27,026 nucleotides of DNA from an uncultured Acetatifactor sp. (GCA_910584235.1 CAJTZD010000017.1:55441-82466), one strand, 5' to 3'; shown: positions 15,829 to 25,710, counted from the stretch's first letter. The notes: a model not told the origin generated them from the letters alone. Translations and numbers: made by a program.

Positions 15829-16716
15829 TTACTCCTCGGGATGAACGATAAACCGCTTCAGGATCAGATAGACTATCACCAAGACCACGGCTATCATGAT
15901 GAAATACAGTATGGACAGGGCGCTGGAATATCCGAAGCGCACATTGGTAAACGCCATGTTGTAGATCATCTGGATAATCGTATTTCCGAAATCCGAGAAA
16001 ATATCAATTACGCTGTACACCACGTTCAAAAGGATCATGGGCGTCAGCATGGGCAATGTGATCTTGAAGAACTGTTCCAGCGCGTTGGCCCCCTCGATCT
16101 CGGCCGCCTCGTACACATAGGACGGGATGTTGTGCAGTCCGGCCAGGAACAACAATATCTGCACGCCGGAACGCCAAGTCAGGTCAAAGATCTTGCTGAT
16201 GATAGTATTGATAAATCCGATCATATCCGCCGACAGGCCCATGGCAGTGAACAGCCCCGTCAGGCCGCCTCCGGAAAAAAGATAGACTGTCTCCGCGCCT
16301 TTCACCCCACTCGAAAACACATCCGTCTTCAGAATGTCCATCAGCACACCGGAACCGATAATGACGGGCAGAAACGCTATGGCTCTCATGGTGGTCCGGC
16401 CTACATATTCCTTTTTCAAAAGCAGCGCAAAGCAAATGCTGTATACCAGAATCAATGGCACCGTCACCAGGTCTTTCAGGGAATTGGCGCACTGTATCAA
16501 AAAGTCCGTGTCCCGAAACAATGCATAGGAAAAGTTATAGCTTCCGATCCATTCCCCTGCCATTCCCTCCGGCGTGGCGGTCAGATCCTGAAATGCGTAG
16601 AGACAGGACTGTACAAAGGGCACTACAAAGAAGAGCAGGAATCCCAGCAGCCAGGGCGTAATGAACAGAAACCCGTAAATTTTCTTTTTCTGATAATACG
16701 GAATCTTCTTTCTCAT
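15829..16716 (-). CDS. Carbohydrate ABC transporter permease, MalF/UgpA type
   Basis: The 295-residue membrane protein begins MRKKIPYYQKKKIYGFLF, then shows the first membrane span PWLLGFLLFFVVPFVQSCLY and five more. The EAA loop is well kept: YEAAEIEGANALEQFFKITLP at about 202-222. A GTG two codons upstream overlaps the stop of the preceding gene, but AAGGAG is ten bases from the ATG at 16716 and only four from the GTG, so I chose the ATG. The gene follows the DUF5696-like gene with almost no gap. It pairs with the MalG-type permease encoded next. Confidence 0.92.
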   Translation of the reverse strand: MRKKIPYYQKKKIYGFLFITPWLLGFLLFFVVPFVQSCLYAFQDLTATPEGMAGEWIGSYNFSYALFRDTDFLIQCANSLKDLVTVPLILVYSICFALLLKKEYVGRTTMRAIAFLPVIIGSGVLMDILKTDVFSSGVKGAETVYLFSGGGLTGLFTAMGLSADMIGFINTIISKIFDLTWRSGVQILLFLAGLHNIPSYVYEAAEIEGANALEQFFKITLPMLTPMILLNVVYSVIDIFSDFGNTIIQMIYNMAFTNVRFGYSSALSILYFIMIAVVLVIVYLILKRFIVHPEE

Positions 16717-16718
16717 TC

Positions 16719-18978
16719 TCACTTATCTCCTTTCCGGACAAATCCCCTGGCGGGAACCGTCACATCCCCCAGCACGGCATCCGTCTGCCCGTAATTCACA
16801 TATACAACCGAGCCGTCCGCAAATGTTGTGACGTAAACGCCCTGGCCCAGCTTCCCATGGGCGGTGATCCGCTGTCCCAAAACACCATCAAGGGATTCCA
16901 ATTCCCCAATCACGGCTTCAATCTGGTCTTTCCAGTCCGCCCAGCAAAGGGAATAGTACTTTTGATATTCCGTATCCTGCAGCGCGTCCCTCTCTCTGGT
17001 CATCAGCAGGAATGTAGGACTGACCCCGTATTCAACGGCCTTCAGCAGCATCTCCCTTGTATTGCCGCTCTCATTCACCGGAACGCTGTAGAGAGCCGCC
17101 GATCCGCCCACTACCATTTCGTAGAAAGGCACCGACTCATCCTCCACATCGAACTGGCTTGCATATACAGGAGCCTGCGTAATCACGTCCGCATAGGGAA
17201 ACGCGTACCCATAGGCTCCCTGGAGCAACAGGCTGTCCGTGGATGCGGCCGCCTTATCCAATGCGCTCTCCCAGCAGCTGCCCGTCTCGTTATCCGAGAT
17301 ACTGTCCGTACGGTAATCCGCATAAACGCTGTGGGCAATACCGGATAATCCCAGCTTTGCCACCCCTTTTTTCTCTGCACTGGCAAGCAGGGTGGACATG
17401 ATTTTCTCTTCGTACTGAGGCGATACCAGGTAGAAAGGGCTCTTTCCGGTATCCCTGCTTCCTGAGGTCAGCAGATATTCATACTGCCGGGAGACCGATT
17501 TGGAGACATTCCGCACCCCCTGATAGTCCCGGTATCCGTTTCCGGCTTTCCGTATGGTAATCGGATCATATACCGGGTAGAAGAGAATGCCCGCCTCATC
17601 CAGGGCATTCGCCATCTTGTTGTATCCGTTCTGCCCCCCCCAGGGCACTTTCATAGGTCAGTTTGGTTGGGATCTTGTTCATGGTTCCGCCCTTATCCAG
17701 ATAGCGCATGCTTACCTGGAACGCGTTTCCGGTCTCTTCCCGCAGCGCCAGCACAGTATCTTTCAGTTCTCCGAACGTGGTCAGCGCCCTGACCGTACGG
17801 TAGGGAATGCCCAGAAAAGTCTCGCTTACCTCGACTCCCCCCAGGAATGCCAGGTTCACGGCTTTCTGGGGTACCGGACTCTCCTCCTGCATCCCCATCT
17901 CTTCCGTCAGATACCTCCGGTACCGCCCTGCCATCTCGCTGTACCCTGTATCCTTTCCCAGGAAGAAATAGGACACTTCGTAACAGGGAAACTGATTATG
18001 CTGAGGGGCAAGCATGACTACCGCTTCCTCTTTGTCGCTGCCTGACAAAAGTGTATTGTTCTCACTCTGTATGTACAGGACATTGGTGTAAACCGTATTG
18101 TTGCCGGTGAGGCTTCCGGATACCTCCGCCTTAATCTCCGCCTGATATTCTCCCTGGGTAATCACGCCCAGTACCGCTTCCCCGTCCTTTTGCATTCCAA
18201 ATACCGGCATGGTGGCATCCTGGGTGACCAGGGTACTGTTCTGCAGATTCAGCGCCAGGTTCCTGCCGTAGACTTTCTGGGAATAGGGCTGGTAGGTCTG
18301 TTTCTGATTATTGTAATTGATCAATGCCCCGGAGCCGTCCGGCACAAACAGATACCCCTCGTCCTCCATGGAGCCGGCTCCGAAATAGGGCAGGAACGCG
18401 ATACTTGCAACCTGCAGACTGCCGTGCTGCAGGATTTGTTCACTGTATATGCGCGCGACGAAACGGTCGTCCTGAATCCCGAAAAAGCACGGAATCTCAA
18501 ATCCCTGCTTGGCAAACTGGAGAGTCAGATAGATCCCATTGTCCCGGTATTCATATGTATAAGTGCCTGCCTGAAGAGAGTCCGTAAAGCTGTTGACCGT
18601 ATAAAAATTGCTCTGGTCGTCCACATAGGAGACATCCATAAGAGACTGCACCCGCATCTTGTTCTGGCCGAAAGCCACCGGATCTTCGGCGGCGTTTTCC
18701 GGATTGCTTCTCCACTCCCTGCCCCCGGCTTTCTCCTTTACCTTGAATTGCATAAGAGACGGTTCAAAATACAGTTCAAACGCCTGATTCTCCGCGGCCA
18801 GCTCCCAGCCCCCGGGGATATCCTGTCTCGCCTCAGGACTCCAGTCCATCTCTTCCTTGACTTCCTGCGTGGATGCCCGGTTTAAAAAGATCACGAAGCC
18901 TGCAAACAGTCCAAACAGCCCCAGGTACACCAGTCCCTTAATCAAAAGCTTCCAGATTTTGATATGATTGTTTTTCAC
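16719..18978 (-). pseudogene. DUF5696-like membrane-anchored protein, split by a one-base frameshift
   Basis: Two overlapping minus-strand frames, 18978-17596 (460 residues) and 17654-16719 (311 residues), make one protein of about 752 residues if one G is removed from the G8 tract at 17634-17641. The N-terminal frame runs well through TYESALGG and then ends after 12 unrelated residues. The other frame resumes GGQNGYNKMANALDEAGILFYPVYD at the same point. The protein has an N-terminal membrane anchor at 12-33, a beta-rich first half, a second half that reads like a TIM-barrel, and a final beta-strand domain (VTTFADGSVVYVNYG) like those ending many glycosidases. I match it to DUF5696 from memory; activity is unknown. 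The start is GTG at 18978, 11 bp after the Yip1 gene. A sequencing error or phase variation are alternatives to a true null. Confidence 0.75.
17634..17641 (-). other. G8 homopolymer at the frameshift point
   Basis: Eight C residues on the plus strand give G8 in the coding strand, in the context CCCTG8-CAGAAC counted without overlap as CT followed by eight G. Seven G would restore one long frame across the DUF5696-like gene. Runs of this length are prone both to replication slippage and to base-calling error. Confidence 0.85.
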
Positions 18979-18989
18979 GCTCCCACCCC

Positions 18990-19613
18990 CTAGCTCATCC
19001 GGAATGTAATCTCTTTTACCACAGTCATCACAAAACCGTACAGATCAGTTGCAAGATTCCCAACCAGCATGATCAGAAACAGCAGGATAAACATGACGAA
19101 TATGGTACAGACACAACTGAACAGATTCTGGGTAAAGCCATACTCATGCATGATCATCAGCCCGATAAACAGGATCACCAGGCTCCAGGCCGCGCCGAAC
19201 ACCTGCACATACCCTCCAAAGGGCTCCTCCCTGATCAGGACATTGCTCAGAAGCACCGATACAATATTCCCCAGGATAAAGGGGATGCAGCAGTATGCGG
19301 TGTAAATCCAGATGTCCCGAAATCTCCCTGTGCCGTTCATCAGAATCGCCACCACCCAGTTGGATATGACAAAAAGCACAAAGGGCAGAGCCACGCTGAT
19401 AAACTGCAGGAATACGTTCAGGTCGCTGAGCTTATTGTCGTTGAAGATATATCCCGTATTCTGCCGCTGAAAGATGGAAGTCAGGAAAAAGAACAGCAGA
19501 ATGACAATGGTAATGCCTGTGTTTCCCTTTTCCTTAAAGCGGATATCGTAGGAGCAGTCGAAAGGGTGCATAATGGTATAGAAAGGGTTGGTGGCAGTTT
19601 TTTTCTCTTTCAT
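18990..19613 (-). CDS. Yip1-family multi-pass membrane protein
   Basis: The 207-residue protein has a short soluble start with FYTIMHPFDCSYDIRFKEKG, typical of bacterial Yip1-domain proteins as I know them, then five hydrophobic spans at about 34-48, 68-91, 101-122, 142-156 and 164-188. The family is named after a eukaryotic Golgi protein; bacterial members have no settled function. Its ATG overlaps the stop of the NHL-protein gene (ATGA), so the two are translationally coupled and may form a membrane complex. The DUF5696-like gene follows. Placing it inside a sugar-import operon suggests a role in receptor or transporter assembly, which is inference only. Confidence 0.85.
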   Translation of the reverse strand: MKEKKTATNPFYTIMHPFDCSYDIRFKEKGNTGITIVILLFFFLTSIFQRQNTGYIFNDNKLSDLNVFLQFISVALPFVLFVISNWVVAILMNGTGRFRDIWIYTAYCCIPFILGNIVSVLLSNVLIREEPFGGYVQVFGAAWSLVILFIGLMIMHEYGFTQNLFSCVCTIFVMFILLFLIMLVGNLATDLYGFVMTVVKEITFRMS

Positions 19614-21061
19614 CTCTTTTTCCTCCTCATCCGCGCCCTCACCGAAACGGCCGCAATCAGACAGACCAGAACCGCAAAGGCATAGGGACCGTATTTTCTG
19701 ACCACAACCAGTCTGTTCTTGCCAAAGGCCCTGGAATAGCTGTATTTATCACCGCTGTAGCGCAGGTACTCCAGCGCGTCCGTATATTCCTCCCCCTGAG
19801 TATACGCCTTACCGATTCCATTGTACGCCAGCTTCGAATTGGCGTTTCTGGCCAGCACCTGCTTCCAGAGGGCCGAGGATTCCTCATAGAGGCCTTCATT
19901 GTATGTGATGATCGCCTCTTCCACTAAGGCGCCGTATTCCGTGGGCTCAAAAACCGTAATATTGTTTTTTAGTCTGTCCAGCACGTAAACCCTGTCTCCC
20001 CACACCTCCACGGCCACCGGCGTGGTAAAGGTTCCCAGCTGGCTTCCCGTTCCGCCGAACACGGCCACCAGGTTCGCTTCCTGATCCCTCTCAAAAATCC
20101 TGCCGCTGGTAAGGTCAACGGCAAACAGGAATCCGTCCTTATCCGCCTTTACGTCAATGAAAGAGGGATGATTGGCCTTTCCCTTATTATAGGTAAACTC
20201 CTGGTCGCCAAAGTTGAATTCCTCGTTTCCCAGGGCAAAATAAATATTGTTGCCCAGAGGGTTCAGCTTTTTGATCTGGCTTTTGGGCAGCTGCGTGCCC
20301 ACCGTGGACGTGTAGACAAATCCGTCTTCGCTGCAGTCGATGTTGGAATACTCGATTGGCAGGATACTGGTCATGGCTGCCCGCTGCTCGTCGGAGAGGA
20401 TGCTCTTCCACATATAATTGAACGCTACCTGAGCGGTAACCTCCACCTTGTTTGCGCCGAAGTACCCCATGAAGCTCCCGTCCAGGTCAAACTGCATAAG
20501 CCCGCTGTAGCATCCCTTTGACAGCACGTACGCCCTGCCGTATACGTCCAGCCCGATCTTTGTGGGGGCGAAGACGAAATCCTCGCCGATCAGATTGCTC
20601 TCGGGCTTTTCTATGGTTCCGGTCACCTCCCCGTCTTCGATGATCAGCACCCTGCCCGCGGAAGTCTGCGACGCATAGAGGACATGATCCTTTGTCACAT
20701 ATATTCCCTCAATGTCCGACAAAAGGATCTCTTCCCCGCCCATGCGCACCGTCTCTATTGTGTCCAGGAGCGCCAGTTCACTGTCCAGGACCAGGATCCG
20801 GTTGTTTCCCGTGTCTGCCACGTACAGATGTCCGTCCCCGTCCATGAAGAAATCCTGAGGCGTATTCAGAGGGCCTGCCCCGATCTCCCGGCCGTTGCGG
20901 GACATTACCGGCTGATAGCTTGCCGGCGCCGCCACGGATTCGCCCCATTCATCATAGGAGTAGCTGTTGAAATTGGACTGCGCTTTCGCCTCAAGTCCCA
21001 TGCCCGCGAACATGGCCACAGCCAGGCACAGCGCTATCCTGCATGTCTTTCTTTTTCTCAT
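19610..21061 (-). CDS. NHL-repeat propeller protein with TPR and C-terminal membrane anchor
   Basis: The 483-residue protein has a signal peptide (1-27, ending EAKAQS). An NHL-type beta-propeller spans about 64-375, with blocks such as LNTPQDFFMDGDGHLYVADTGNNRILVLD and VAVEVWGDRVYVLDRLKNNITVFEP. A short TPR-like helical region lies at 378-443 (ITYNEGLYEESSALWKQVL, LAYNGIGKAYTQGEEYTDALEYL). A membrane span at 456-476 is followed by a very basic tail, RARMRRKKR. The propeller and TPR should therefore face outside with the tail inside. Such propellers usually bind proteins or glycans, and no catalytic residues stand out. GGAGG precedes the ATG, ten bases after the permease stop, and its own stop overlaps the Yip1 start. 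It looks like a structural or sensing partner of the transporter. Confidence 0.88.
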   Translation of the reverse strand: MRKRKTCRIALCLAVAMFAGMGLEAKAQSNFNSYSYDEWGESVAAPASYQPVMSRNGREIGAGPLNTPQDFFMDGDGHLYVADTGNNRILVLDSELALLDTIETVRMGGEEILLSDIEGIYVTKDHVLYASQTSAGRVLIIEDGEVTGTIEKPESNLIGEDFVFAPTKIGLDVYGRAYVLSKGCYSGLMQFDLDGSFMGYFGANKVEVTAQVAFNYMWKSILSDEQRAAMTSILPIEYSNIDCSEDGFVYTSTVGTQLPKSQIKKLNPLGNNIYFALGNEEFNFGDQEFTYNKGKANHPSFIDVKADKDGFLFAVDLTSGRIFERDQEANLVAVFGGTGSQLGTFTTPVAVEVWGDRVYVLDRLKNNITVFEPTEYGALVEEAIITYNEGLYEESSALWKQVLARNANSKLAYNGIGKAYTQGEEYTDALEYLRYSGDKYSYSRAFGKNRLVVVRKYGPYAFAVLVCLIAAVSVRARMRRKKR

Positions 21062-21070
21062 CCGGACCTC

Positions 21071-21967
21071 CTAATCTTTCATTCCGGCAAAGGTCATGGT
21101 CTCCACCACGTTCCTCTGCATCAGTATGAACACTACAATCGGCGGAATCATGAGAAGCACCGAACCAGCCATGCCGGACCCCATCCTTGCATAGGCATTG
21201 GAGGCGCTGACCTGTTCCAGGGCTACCTTCACCACCTTAAGCTGCTCGTCGTAGACCAGTTCCTTGGACAGGCCGTTCCAGATATTGACGAACTGGAATA
21301 TAAATACCGTCAGGATTGCGGGTTTGATGTTCGGCATGACGATCCGGAAATAAACCCTCCACTCCTTTGCGCCGTCTATCCTGGCCGCCTCTATCAGAGC
21401 GTCCGGAATCTGTTCGATGAACTGTTTGATCAGGAACAGTCCCAGGGAAGCGCCTATGCTGGGGCAGATGTACGCCCAGTATGTATTCAGCATATGCAGC
21501 TTGGCAATGATGATAAAGCTTGGCAGGAAAGTCACCTGCCCCACAAACATCAGTCCCAGCAGGATAACGGCAAACAGCGCGTCCCGTCCCGGGAATTTAT
21601 GCTTGGCAAGGGGATAGGCTGCCATCCCTGCGAACAGTACGTGAAACACAGTCCCCGCCAGGGTCACAAACAAGGTATTGAACAGATATCTGCTAAAAGG
21701 AACCCACATATTGGACATCAGCTGGGACAATTCCGTATAGTGCTCCAATGTGGGCCGGAGCACATAGAGCCGGGGAGGGAACTGAAACAGCTCCTCCGAG
21801 GGCTTCAGGGACTGGATAAGCGTGTAGTACAGAGGAAACGCCATGAATGCCCCCAGCAGAAGCAGAAGCACCACCACGAAACCATTTCCGATCTTGGAGC
21901 GTCTGTTATCCATCCCCATTTTTCTTTTTCCCAGGGCCAGTTTTTTTACCTGCCTTTTTTCTTTCAT
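21071..21967 (-). CDS. Carbohydrate ABC transporter permease, MalG type (first importer)
   Basis: The 298-residue protein begins MKEKRQVKKLALGKRK, has its first span at about 28-47 and roughly six in all. It carries a textbook EAA loop, EAARIDGAKEWRVYFRIVMPN, at 193-213. A longer frame to 22006 overlaps the upstream gene, but AGGAGG seven bases before the ATG at 21967 fixes the start. It follows the MalF-type permease gene by 11 bp and pairs with it. It differs clearly from the second MalG-type protein at 14765-15772, so the operon encodes two separate importers rather than a recent duplication. Confidence 0.92.
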   Translation of the reverse strand: MKEKRQVKKLALGKRKMGMDNRRSKIGNGFVVVLLLLLGAFMAFPLYYTLIQSLKPSEELFQFPPRLYVLRPTLEHYTELSQLMSNMWVPFSRYLFNTLFVTLAGTVFHVLFAGMAAYPLAKHKFPGRDALFAVILLGLMFVGQVTFLPSFIIIAKLHMLNTYWAYICPSIGASLGLFLIKQFIEQIPDALIEAARIDGAKEWRVYFRIVMPNIKPAILTVFIFQFVNIWNGLSKELVYDEQLKVVKVALEQVSASNAYARMGSGMAGSVLLMIPPIVVFILMQRNVVETMTFAGMKD

Positions 21968-21978
21968 TCCGCCACCTC

Positions 21979-22896
21979 CTAACGCCCCATTTTGCCGATC
22001 AGCCATGTAGCGAACTTCTTGGAATACTGCATCATTACCACCAGCACCACGCCCATGGCGCAGGCATAACCGAATTCATATCTTAGATTTCCGTAGTCCA
22101 TGATATGCGTCACGATGGTCTCGCCCGCGTACCCGGTACTGGGCAGGCCTGCCAGCACCGAGGACACCTCCCCCACGGCAAAGCAGTTCACGATCTGCAT
22201 CACAATGGCAAATATCATCTGGTTGGCCATGGCGGGAATCGTAATGTACCACAACTCCTGGAAGCGGTTCTTCACCCCGTCCATCATGCCCGCCTCATAC
22301 AAAGTCTTGTCCACATTCTGAAAGCCGGCGATGAAAGTCAGGAAACTGATGCCCATGCTCATCCACAGCTGTACGATAATCAGCACCGGCATAATGCGCG
22401 CTTCATCGGTGAGCCATCCGATGGGTTCGTTGATCAGGCCCCATTTCATCAGGAAACCATTGATGAGGCCGTACTGATCCGAGCTGAATATCAGTCTCCA
22501 CACATTCCATCCTGCCGCTCCCACAATGGTAGGGATATAAAACAGAGCCGTCACCAGGGCCCTTGCCAGCGGTTTCAGTTCATTGATCATCCAGGCGATC
22601 AGGAAGCAGATCACATAGCTGGCCGGCCCGATGATGATGGCAAATACCAGTGTGTTTTTCAGCGCCACAATAAAATATTCGTCATTCAGAAATATTTGAA
22701 AGTAATTTTCCAGTCCTACGAATACCGGCCGCTGAACCATATCATAGTCCGTAAAGCTCAGAACCACGGACACAATCACGGGCAATATGGTAAATATCAC
22801 AAAGAACACGAGATATGGCAGCATCATCAGCCAGCTGTCCTTGTAGGTCTTAAAGTAATTGACAATCTTATTGGCGCTTTTCTTTTTGGTCTCCAT
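21979..22896 (-). CDS. Carbohydrate ABC transporter permease, MalF type (first importer)
   Basis: The 305-residue membrane protein has spans starting at about 23 (WLMMLPYLVFFVIFTILPVI) and five more. Its EAA loop, YEAGMMDGVKNRFQELWYITIP at about 200-221, is somewhat degenerate but in the right place. The ATG lies three bases after the stop of the 931-residue receptor gene, whose end carries the purine-rich ribosome site. It would form the channel with the MalG-type protein encoded next. The substrate is set by the receptor and is unknown. Confidence 0.92.
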   Translation of the reverse strand: METKKKSANKIVNYFKTYKDSWLMMLPYLVFFVIFTILPVIVSVVLSFTDYDMVQRPVFVGLENYFQIFLNDEYFIVALKNTLVFAIIIGPASYVICFLIAWMINELKPLARALVTALFYIPTIVGAAGWNVWRLIFSSDQYGLINGFLMKWGLINEPIGWLTDEARIMPVLIIVQLWMSMGISFLTFIAGFQNVDKTLYEAGMMDGVKNRFQELWYITIPAMANQMIFAIVMQIVNCFAVGEVSSVLAGLPSTGYAGETIVTHIMDYGNLRYEFGYACAMGVVLVVMMQYSKKFATWLIGKMGR

Positions 22897-22899
22897 CCC

Positions 22900-25695
22900 C
22901 TAATCCCCCTCTCTGACATTCAGCTGGGACTGTTTGCGAATCAGCTCCTCATTGACGGCGTTCATCCAATAGTAAAGGGTATCCCTGGCATTTTCCCCGT
23001 TGTAGTATACCTGCCTGAAAGCGTTGTCCACATTTCTGGTCACATAATACCCCCCAGGAATCTCCGGTACCTCTACCACATTCTTCCACTGTTCCAGGAG
23101 CATTTCTTTCTCCTCGTCTTTCCACAGGCTCCCTTTAAAAGCTTCCAGATTGGCAGGCGTATGTCTCCCCAGGGTACTCAGCTCGGCCTCGATTTCCCTG
23201 GAGTACAGTTCCTGAATCTCCGCGCTGTTCCACCACTCCAGGAATGCCCAGGCCTCCTCCTTGTGTGCGCAGTCGTTGAGCACAATGCTGCATGTTCCGC
23301 TGGCGCTGGTGGCCCGGTTGATTTCCCCGTCCTGAACCGTTCCGGGTATGGCTGTCATGATCCACTGGCCGGCAATCTCCGGAGCGGCTTCATTCAGATT
23401 GTTATACAATCCGTATGTGGATATCACGATGGGCATCTCCCCTGTCCGGAAGCGGTTAAAATCATCCTTGTACAGGCTGAAGTCATACTGCACATAGAAG
23501 TCGATCCACTGTTTGAACGCATCGTAGGCTTCCGGTATCATCAGGTTGGACACCACCATATCCCCCGCATCCCGATAAACGGCAATGTCATGCTGCGCCA
23601 ACAGGGTGGGGTATAAATTGATGGTTCCGATTCCGTTGTTCATGGTGGCGTAGCCGTCCGTGTAGGGAAGTCCTATGGACAGGCTGTTTGCCTGGAGCAC
23701 CGGCAGCAGCGCCATCAGATCCTGCCAGGTATCCGGTATCTCCAGCTCCAGTTCATCGAAAATATCCGTCCTGACATACATCACATAGAATTCCTGGGTC
23801 TCGGGCACGCCATAGGTTTTTCCCTTGTATTCATAGGGAATGAACGCACTTTCCGCATATTGTCTTTTCAGGTTCTCAAACCCCTCCACAGAGTCCAGAT
23901 CTGCCACTGCCCCTCTGAACGCAAGGTTCATGGCCTCGCCCCTGGTGGTAAAAATATTGACATCCGGTCCCTGTCCTGCCAGCGTGGCCTTTACCAGCGC
24001 CCCTTCCACCAGACTGATGTTCACCCCGATCCCTGTCCGGGGCGTGAAGTAAGAATCGATCAGCCGCTTCATCACGTTGGCCTGGTCGCGTCCTTTTCCC
24101 ATCCACACGGTCAATGTCACATCCGACTTTACCTCTCCCTCGGACGCCACTTCATTGTAGGAGTGCCCGAAAGATCCCAGGAAAGAACGGATTCCATGTC
24201 CAATCTTGGTCAGGAAACTCCCCTCGGCCAAGGGAGCGCCGGCTCTTTCGCCTGCGGCATACAGGTAATCAATCTGGAGCGGCTGCTGTTCAAACTCAAG
24301 CACCCATTCGGCCAGAGCCTCAATGTTGGTCTTGAATACGGACAGTCTCTTCGCTATGGTATATGGTTTTTCGCAAAAAGAAGTAATCTGCGTAGTCATC
24401 TGTGTCAATATCCTGGAGGAATAGCACCCTTTTCCATACCGGCTTTCCAGATAGTCCACATAAGTATTCAGTTCGCCCAGAATGGATTCCAGCTTCTCCT
24501 CCAAATCGGGAATGGCGGTTTCCAGACTGTAGTCCCGAAAAGTATCCGGGTCTGTTCCGGTTATCATAATGATCTCCCGGTACAGGGCATTTACGGCCTG
24601 GAGCGTTCCCTGCATCTGTTCGATGATCTGGTCCATCTCCCCCAGTACCACTTCCATCCGGATGCTGTGGGTTCCCTCCGTGAGATAGAACAGATAGGGT
24701 TCGCCGCTTTCCCCCAAAAATGCGCTCTGCCAGTTCACATCATAGTCGAAAGTCAGGCTGCCCGCTTCCCGAAAAGGAACCTTTCCGTCCACTTCCAGCC
24801 TGCGCTGGCTGCTCTGTCCCTTGTTCTCGTCCTGTCGGTAGCGGAGTCCCAGTCGGTACAGTCCGTCCTCCGGTATCTCCACCTGCCATTCAATCCACTG
24901 TCCGCTGTCCGACCAATTTGAACCCCCTATGGTATTGTATCGAAGACATGTGGGATGGTACGGAACCGTGTAAGGGCTGGAACGATCGTAAATCGCATAG
25001 AGCTGGGAGGAAGATTTCATGGACGGGCTTTCTCCCTCTATCTGTATGTACAAGTCACTCCCTGCCTCTCCCGCTGCCATGCAAGACGCGAGATATTCCT
25101 GATAGGACGGCGCCTCCTCCCGGTACAGGCGCAGATAGCGAAACAGCCCCGACTGGCTGGTGCCCTGTACGCTCAGGGTATGCTCCCCCTTTTCCAGATG
25201 TATCTGTATCCTTTCCTTTTTTGCAAGGCGGAAAGGCTCTTCCGTCCACAGCGTGCATTCCGTCTGTGCCGGCCGAATCTCGTCTCCGGAAGCCGTATGT
25301 TTGAACTGGCCGCTGTCAGTCCATGTCCTGGTAAGGGTAACCGCGGAATCTGTCACCTTGCTGCCGTCCAGCAAAAGGGAAAATTCCAGCTCCTGTCCAT
25401 TTCCCTCCAATGCCATATATCCTGCGCTCAGATAATAGTCTCCGCTCTCTTCCACGGTAAACACCCACTGGCCGGCATCTTCCCCTCTTCCAAGAAGCGC
25501 CGGTTCACCGGACACCTCTGCCTGCAAATAGATGCCCCCTTCCTCCGTCTGCAGCTGTCCCTCCAAAATTCCCGACGATTTTTCTCTCCGGAAATCCTCA
25601 CCATGAGGCGCCAGCAGAGACAGAATTGTCAGAATGATCAGTATTGTGACTGCAAAACTACACAATACAAGTATTCTCTTCTGCTTCCTTTCCAT
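22900..25695 (-). CDS. Large membrane-anchored solute-binding protein with N-terminal beta-sandwich domains
   Basis: This 931-residue protein is about twice the usual receptor size. Residues 8-29 form an N-terminal membrane anchor with no lipobox. Two beta-rich, carbohydrate-module-like regions follow at about 50-193 and 214-350 (GDYYLSAGYMALEG, WIEWQVEIPEDGLYRLGLRY). A helical region spans 355-480. The C-terminal part, from about 525, is a family 1 solute-binding domain (VTLTVWMGKGRDQANVMKRLID, then GKTYGVPETQEFYVMYVRTDIFDEL and AWAFLEWWNS). GGAGGGCGG precedes the ATG. It is the first gene of the operon and is followed at once by two permeases. The layout suggests that the outer modules catch a glycan and hand it to the binding domain. 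The ligand is unknown and the module assignment is inference. Confidence 0.88.
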   Translation of the reverse strand: MERKQKRILVLCSFAVTILIILTILSLLAPHGEDFRREKSSGILEGQLQTEEGGIYLQAEVSGEPALLGRGEDAGQWVFTVEESGDYYLSAGYMALEGNGQELEFSLLLDGSKVTDSAVTLTRTWTDSGQFKHTASGDEIRPAQTECTLWTEEPFRLAKKERIQIHLEKGEHTLSVQGTSQSGLFRYLRLYREEAPSYQEYLASCMAAGEAGSDLYIQIEGESPSMKSSSQLYAIYDRSSPYTVPYHPTCLRYNTIGGSNWSDSGQWIEWQVEIPEDGLYRLGLRYRQDENKGQSSQRRLEVDGKVPFREAGSLTFDYDVNWQSAFLGESGEPYLFYLTEGTHSIRMEVVLGEMDQIIEQMQGTLQAVNALYREIIMITGTDPDTFRDYSLETAIPDLEEKLESILGELNTYVDYLESRYGKGCYSSRILTQMTTQITSFCEKPYTIAKRLSVFKTNIEALAEWVLEFEQQPLQIDYLYAAGERAGAPLAEGSFLTKIGHGIRSFLGSFGHSYNEVASEGEVKSDVTLTVWMGKGRDQANVMKRLIDSYFTPRTGIGVNISLVEGALVKATLAGQGPDVNIFTTRGEAMNLAFRGAVADLDSVEGFENLKRQYAESAFIPYEYKGKTYGVPETQEFYVMYVRTDIFDELELEIPDTWQDLMALLPVLQANSLSIGLPYTDGYATMNNGIGTINLYPTLLAQHDIAVYRDAGDMVVSNLMIPEAYDAFKQWIDFYVQYDFSLYKDDFNRFRTGEMPIVISTYGLYNNLNEAAPEIAGQWIMTAIPGTVQDGEINRATSASGTCSIVLNDCAHKEEAWAFLEWWNSAEIQELYSREIEAELSTLGRHTPANLEAFKGSLWKDEEKEMLLEQWKNVVEVPEIPGGYYVTRNVDNAFRQVYYNGENARDTLYYWMNAVNEELIRKQSQLNVREGD

Positions 25696-25710
25696 ATACC
25701 GCCCTCCAAA

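Noticed and set aside
15634..16794. A plus-strand frame of 386 codons
   Set aside because: It lies fully opposite two permease genes with clear membrane spans and EAA loops, has a His/Gln-rich antisense composition, and has no ribosome site.
22105..23616. A plus-strand frame of 503 codons
   Set aside because: It is antisense to the MalF-type permease and the large receptor. The peptide is His/Gln-rich with no recognisable domain.
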